DNA of 10,592 bases from CAXYVC01 sp964292295 (GTDB taxonomy: Bacteria; Acidobacteriota; Holophagae; Holophagales; Holophagaceae): NCBI GenBank assembly GCA_964292295.1, contig CAXYVC010000096.1, forward strand, positions 1 to 10,592, in the 5' to 3' direction. Made by a program: the position numbers and the translations under genes. The notes beneath the pieces are model-generated. The model had not been told where the DNA came from and did no database searches. It saw only the letters and a list, made by a program, of their open reading frames with translations. Positions 7,452-10,592 of the stretch are shown here, piece by piece (the first letter of the stretch is position 1; the number at the start of each line of letters is the position of its first letter).

Positions 7452-7473
7452 GCACCGCGCAGATGCGCGGTGC
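7452..7473. other. Perfect hairpin in repeat unit 2, just downstream of ruvB
   Basis: This is the identical copy of the unit 1 hairpin, shifted by 174 bases. It starts 26 bases beyond the ruvB stop on the minus strand, so of the two it is the one placed to mark the end of the ruvB message. It also faces transcripts arriving from the DUF3667 operon. It lacks a U tract on both strands. Confidence 0.5.
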
Positions 7474-7499
7474 GATCGACGGGAGCGGAGCACGCCCCT

Positions 7500-8519
7500 T
7501 CAGCCGAAGAGCGGGCCCGAGGCCTGGGGAAGCCCGAGGTAGCGGTAGGCCATGTCCGTGGCGCGGCGGCCCTGGGGCGTGCGGTCCAGGAAGCCGATCT
7601 TCATGAGATACGGCTCCACCAGGTCCTCCAGGGCATCCCCCTCGACCTCGCCCAGTGCCGCGGCCAGGGTGCGCACGCCCACGGGGCCGCCCTTGAACTT
7701 GCCGCAGAGGGCTTCCAGGTAGGCGCGGTCCAGGCCGTCCAGGCCCAGCTCGTCCACCTCGTGGAGGGCCAGGCAGGCGTCGGCCACCGCCGCGCGGATG
7801 GTGCCGTCCCCCTTCACCTCGGCGTAGTCGCGGCAGCGGCGGAGCAGGCGGTTCACGATGCGGGGCGTGCCGCGGCTGCGGCGGGCGATGGCCGAGGCGC
7901 CGGCCTCCTCCAGGGGCACGCCCAGGAGCTGCGCGCTGCGCTCGGCGATGACGGCAAGTTCCTCGACGGTGTAGTACTCGAGGCGGTGGACCATGCCGAA
8001 GCGGTCGTGGAGGGGCTTGGAGAGCAGGCCCGCCCGGGTGGTGGCTCCCACCAGGGTGAAGGGGCGCAGGTCCACCTTGAGGGTCTGGGCGGAGGGCCCC
8101 TGGCCGATGAGGATGTCCAGCTTGCGGTCCTCCATGGCCGCGTACAGCATCTCCTCGATGGCCGGCGGCAGGCGGTGGATCTCGTCGATGAAGAGGAACT
8201 CGCCCGCGTCCAGGTTCGTGAGGATGGCCGCCAGGTCGCCCTTCTTGTCCAGGGCCGGGGCCTGGACCACCTTGCAGGGCGCGCCCATCTCGTTGGCCAG
8301 CACGTGGGCCAGCGTGGTCTTGCCCAGGCCCGGAGGCCCGAAGAGCAGCACGTGGTCCAGCACCTCGCCCCGCTTCTGCGCGGCCTTCAGGGCGATCTCC
8401 AGGCGCGCCTTCACCTTCTCCTGCCCGATGTACTCAGGCAGGCGCTGCGGGCGCAGGGAGTATTCGAAGCCCTCCTCGCACGCGGAAGGGTCCAGATCGG
8501 GGTTCCGGCTCGGCTCCAT
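7500..8519 (-). CDS. ruvB: Holliday junction branch migration helicase subunit RuvB
   Basis: RuvB is the AAA+ ATPase that, with RuvA, drives branch migration of Holliday junctions during recombinational repair. The 339-residue product is full length (E. coli: 336). It shows Walker A GPPGLGKTT at 61-69, Walker B FIDEIH at 110-115, sensor 1 GATTRAG at 158-164, and the arginine finger Arg173 in LHDRFG. The winged-helix end has GGPVGVRTLAAALGE and the terminal DRTPQGRRATDMAYRYLGLP. The start is ATG 8519 with GGAG at 8525-8528; the frame is open to 8594 but those residues do not look like RuvB. It is alone here: no ruvA or ruvC adjoins, the upstream neighbour is a divergent kinase 86 bases away, and downstream lies the repeat array made from its own 3' end. 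No LexA-like site was seen in the spacer. Confidence 0.97.
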   Translation of the reverse strand: MEPSRNPDLDPSACEEGFEYSLRPQRLPEYIGQEKVKARLEIALKAAQKRGEVLDHVLLFGPPGLGKTTLAHVLANEMGAPCKVVQAPALDKKGDLAAILTNLDAGEFLFIDEIHRLPPAIEEMLYAAMEDRKLDILIGQGPSAQTLKVDLRPFTLVGATTRAGLLSKPLHDRFGMVHRLEYYTVEELAVIAERSAQLLGVPLEEAGASAIARRSRGTPRIVNRLLRRCRDYAEVKGDGTIRAAVADACLALHEVDELGLDGLDRAYLEALCGKFKGGPVGVRTLAAALGEVEGDALEDLVEPYLMKIGFLDRTPQGRRATDMAYRYLGLPQASGPLFG

Positions 8520-8605
8520 CACGCTCCATTGCCTCACGCCCGGAGGCTTTGTGTCCAGCCCCGGAGCGGGTACCGTGAAGGGCATCGATCCCACCTGGGG
8601 GCTGC

Positions 8606-10132
8606 GTGTCCGAACGCCATTCGATCTCGATCCGCGACCGCCACGGCTTTGAGCGCTGCGTGCCGGTGAGCCGGCCCGTGACCATCGGCCGCCACAGCCA
8701 GTGCGACATCGTGCTCTCGGACAGCATGGTGAGCCGTACCCACCTGAAGGTCGAACGCGTGGACGGCCAGTGGTGGGTGGAGGACCTGGGCAGCTCCCAC
8801 GGCACCTACCAGGGGGAGGACCGCGTCGCCCGCACGCCCTGGGAGGCCGGCGCCACCCTCCGCCTGGCGGACGGGGCCTACTTCCTCACCCTGAAGGCCG
8901 AGGCCGCCCTCGCCAGCGAGATGAACCTGCACGCCATCCTCCAGACCGCCCAGCTCCTCACGGGCCAGATGGAGCTGGAGATCCTGCTGGAGCAGGCGCT
9001 GGACCGCCTGCTCGCCATCAGCGGCACGGACCGGGGCTTCATCATGCTCCCCGAGGACGGCGCCCTGGAGGTAAAGCTCCAGCGGAACCTCGGCAGGGAC
9101 CTGGAGAAGGACATCCACCTCTCCATGTCCAGCGTCCGCACCGTCTTCGATTCCGGTGAGGCGGTCTGGATCCAGAACGTCGCCTCGGACGAGAAGCTGA
9201 TGAGCCAGCAGTCCGTCCTGGACCTCCAGCTCAAGACCATCCTGTGCCTGCCCCTCATGGCGCAGGGCCAGTGCATCGGCGTGATCTATCTGGACAGCCG
9301 CAGCATCGTGAGCGAGCCGGTGGACCGCGCCACCTTCGAGGCCATCGTCGCCCTCTGCGCCATCGCCATCGAGCGCACGCGGCTGGCCGAGGCGGGAACC
9401 CGCAACCAGGTGCTCGCCGCCGTGGGCCAGGTGGCCAGCAGCATCGTGCACGACTTCAAGAACGCCCTCTTCGTGGTCCAGGGCCACGCCCAGATGCTGG
9501 AGATCCTCTCGGAGCAGCTGCAGGAGCGGGAGCGCGTGAAACACCACTGCGACGAGATCCTGGGCGCCGTCACCCGCCTCCCGCCCCTCAGCGCCGACGT
9601 GCTGGACTACGCCAGGGTGCGGGAGCCGAAGCGCGAGGAGCTGCGCCTCGACGCCTTCCTGAAGGGCCTGGCGGAACCCCTGCGCCGCCGGGCGGAGGAA
9701 GCGGGCGCCCAGCTTGCCGCCGAGGGCCCGGCCTGCACCGCCGCCCTGGACCGCCACCGCTTCTGCCGCGTGATGGAGAACCTGCTGGCCAACGCCTTCG
9801 ACGCGGTGGAGGGGCGCCCGGAACCCCGGGTGGACCTCGCCTGGGAAGCCACCCCCTCGGGGGTGCAGGTCCGCGTGAGGGACAACGGCAAGGGCATCCC
9901 CAAGCGCATCCAGAAGCGGATCTTCGAGCCCTTCTTCAGCCACGGGAAGACGAAGGGCACGGGCCTGGGCATGGCCACCGTGAAGAAGATCGTCGAGGAA
10001 CACGGCGGCACCATCGAGGTGTGCAGCGAGGAGGAACAGGGCACCGAAGTGCGCCTCTTCCTGCCCAGCCTCGCGGCGCGGGTCCAGGGGGACACGACGG
10101 GGCAGGTGCAGTCCCTGGGGGCCCGGTCGTGA
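8606..10132 (+). CDS. FHA-GAF sensor histidine kinase
   Basis: This 508-residue cytoplasmic kinase has no membrane segment. An FHA domain at about 1-98 keeps the phosphothreonine-binding residues (GRH 28-30, SRTH 43-46, GSSHGT 62-67). A GAF domain spans about 110-262. A dimerisation helix carries the phospho-accepting His282 in VHDFKN, and an HATPase domain at about 380-490 has N box ENLLANAFDAV (391-401), G1 DNGKGIP (426-432), F box FEPFF (440-444) and G2 GTGLGM (451-456). It should bind a phosphothreonine-marked partner through FHA and a small ligand or protein through GAF, then pass phosphate to a response regulator. No regulator or Ser/Thr kinase is encoded nearby, so it is an orphan here. 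The start is GTG 8606 with GGGGG at 8597-8601, a weak choice; the FHA fold begins right after it, which supports it. Its TGA overlaps the ispF start. Confidence 0.9.
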   Translation: MSERHSISIRDRHGFERCVPVSRPVTIGRHSQCDIVLSDSMVSRTHLKVERVDGQWWVEDLGSSHGTYQGEDRVARTPWEAGATLRLADGAYFLTLKAEAALASEMNLHAILQTAQLLTGQMELEILLEQALDRLLAISGTDRGFIMLPEDGALEVKLQRNLGRDLEKDIHLSMSSVRTVFDSGEAVWIQNVASDEKLMSQQSVLDLQLKTILCLPLMAQGQCIGVIYLDSRSIVSEPVDRATFEAIVALCAIAIERTRLAEAGTRNQVLAAVGQVASSIVHDFKNALFVVQGHAQMLEILSEQLQERERVKHHCDEILGAVTRLPPLSADVLDYARVREPKREELRLDAFLKGLAEPLRRRAEEAGAQLAAEGPACTAALDRHRFCRVMENLLANAFDAVEGRPEPRVDLAWEATPSGVQVRVRDNGKGIPKRIQKRIFEPFFSHGKTKGTGLGMATVKKIVEEHGGTIEVCSEEEQGTEVRLFLPSLAARVQGDTTGQVQSLGARS

Positions 10133-10592
10133 TCCGCGTGGGACAGGGCTTCGACGTCCACCGCTTCGCCCCCCCCGCGGCGGGCCGCCCCTGCCTGCTC
10201 ACGGGCGCCGGGGTGCCCCACGGCCGGGGTCTGGCCGGCCACAGCGACGCGGACGTGATGGTCCACGCCCTGATGGACGCCCTCCTGGGCGCCGCGGGGC
10301 TCGGCGACATCGGCCAGCACTTCCCCGACACCGATCCCGCCTACAAGGGGGCGGACTCGGTCGCCCTCCTCGCCCACGTCATGGAGGACCTGCGAACCCG
10401 GGGATGGCGGGTGGCCAACGCGGACGTCCTGCTCATCGGCGAGCGGCCCAAGCTGGGCCCCCACCGGGAGGCGATGCGCCTGCGCATCGCGCCGGTCCTC
10501 GGCCTGGGGCCGGAGGCCCTGAACGTGAAGGCCACCACCACCGAGCAGCTGGGCTTCACGGGGCGCGGCGAGGGGCTGGGCGCCCAGGCGGG
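10129..10592 (+). CDS. ispF: 2-C-methyl-D-erythritol 2,4-cyclodiphosphate synthase, 3' end cut by window
   Basis: IspF makes the cyclic diphosphate MEcPP from CDP-methylerythritol 2-phosphate, releasing CMP, in the MEP isoprenoid pathway. The 154 visible residues cover nearly the whole enzyme (about 157-160 in relatives). They include the metal-binding GFDVHRF near residues 7-13, GHSDADVMVHALMDALLGA, GDIGQHFPDTDPAYKGADS, the IGERPKLGPH segment and the signature NVKATTTEQLGFTGRGEG. The window ends just before the last few codons. The GTG start shares the sequence GTGA with the stop of the kinase gene, so translation is probably coupled and the two genes share a transcript. The family normally sits with ispD; what follows lies outside the window. 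Confidence 0.95.
   Translation, partial: MIRVGQGFDVHRFAPPAAGRPCLLTGAGVPHGRGLAGHSDADVMVHALMDALLGAAGLGDIGQHFPDTDPAYKGADSVALLAHVMEDLRTRGWRVANADVLLIGERPKLGPHREAMRLRIAPVLGLGPEALNVKATTTEQLGFTGRGEGLGAQA

Larger units (their letters stand above)
7141..7575. repeat. Tandem 174-base repeat (2.5 copies) carrying the 3' end of ruvB
   Basis: Two full units (7141-7314 and 7315-7488) and a partial third (7489-7575) repeat with a period of exactly 174 bases. The third copy is the real 3' end of ruvB. Units 1 and 2 differ at only two bases. About 87 bases of each unit copy the last 24 ruvB codons plus stop and the bases just after it; the other 87 are a spacer absent from ruvB itself, with a 9-bp hairpin. 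On the minus strand each unit is in frame with ruvB, as 57 codons and a stop. The array fills the whole gap between the convergent DUF3667 gene and ruvB. No terminal inverted repeats or transposase are seen, so tandem duplication by recombination or replication slippage is more likely than an inserted element. Confidence 0.9.

Noticed and set aside
7141..7575. CRISPR array or insertion element
   Set aside because: The unit is 174 bases with no alternating unique spacers, no Cas genes, no transposase and no terminal inverted repeats.
7108..7606. Small repeat-containing open frames on both strands of the 174-base array, which look like a novel repeat protein
   Set aside because: They are shifted frames of the repeated ruvB tail and GC-rich spacer. 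Only the ruvB frame gives a recognisable sequence.
8534..10003. A 489-codon minus-strand open frame opposite the kinase gene
   Set aside because: It is the antisense shadow of a well-supported FHA-GAF-HATPase protein and shows no recognisable domain.

Overview
The window is about 10.6 kb of very GC-rich bacterial DNA with strong G/C preference at third codon positions. That preference opens long false reading frames opposite most genes. A TonB-dependent receptor of the Oar-like type (signal peptide, carboxypeptidase-regulatory-like domain, plug, barrel), a DUF3667 membrane protein and an FHA-GAF histidine kinase fit a Gram-negative member of Acidobacteriota, perhaps a Holophaga/Geothrix-type organism. 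This placement is inference from gene content; there is no rRNA or other phylogenetic marker beyond ruvB and ispF.

Layout, left to right. Bases 1-51 may be the first codons of an unidentified minus-strand gene that runs off the window. Bases 60-247 are extremely G-tract/C-tract rich and include a C8/G8 palindrome followed by T4, which looks like the terminator of the next gene. On the minus strand come a class II fructose-bisphosphate aldolase (276-1304), with its own likely promoter, and a 1024-residue TonB-dependent receptor (1468-4542). A 374-base divergent spacer follows. It holds an apparent remnant of a second carboxypeptidase-regulatory-like domain and a GCGTCAC/GTGACGC inverted repeat. 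On the plus strand an organophosphate:phosphate antiporter-like MFS transporter (4917-6260) is followed 12 bases later by a DUF3667 gene (6273-7111) that carries an apparent one-base frameshift. Bases 7141-7575 are a tandem array of a 174-base unit that carries the 3' end of ruvB plus a hairpin spacer. ruvB itself (7500-8519, minus) forms the third, partial copy. Divergent from ruvB is an FHA-GAF-histidine kinase (8606-10132, plus), whose stop overlaps the GTG start of ispF, which is cut by the window edge.

The genes do not form one pathway. Aldolase and the phosphate-ester antiporter both touch central sugar-phosphate metabolism but sit in different, oppositely oriented units. ruvB stands apart from ruvA and ruvC within this window. 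The kinase and ispF look translationally coupled. I see no defence island, CRISPR array, phage or insertion sequence. The strongest unusual signal is the in-frame triplication of the ruvB 3' end.
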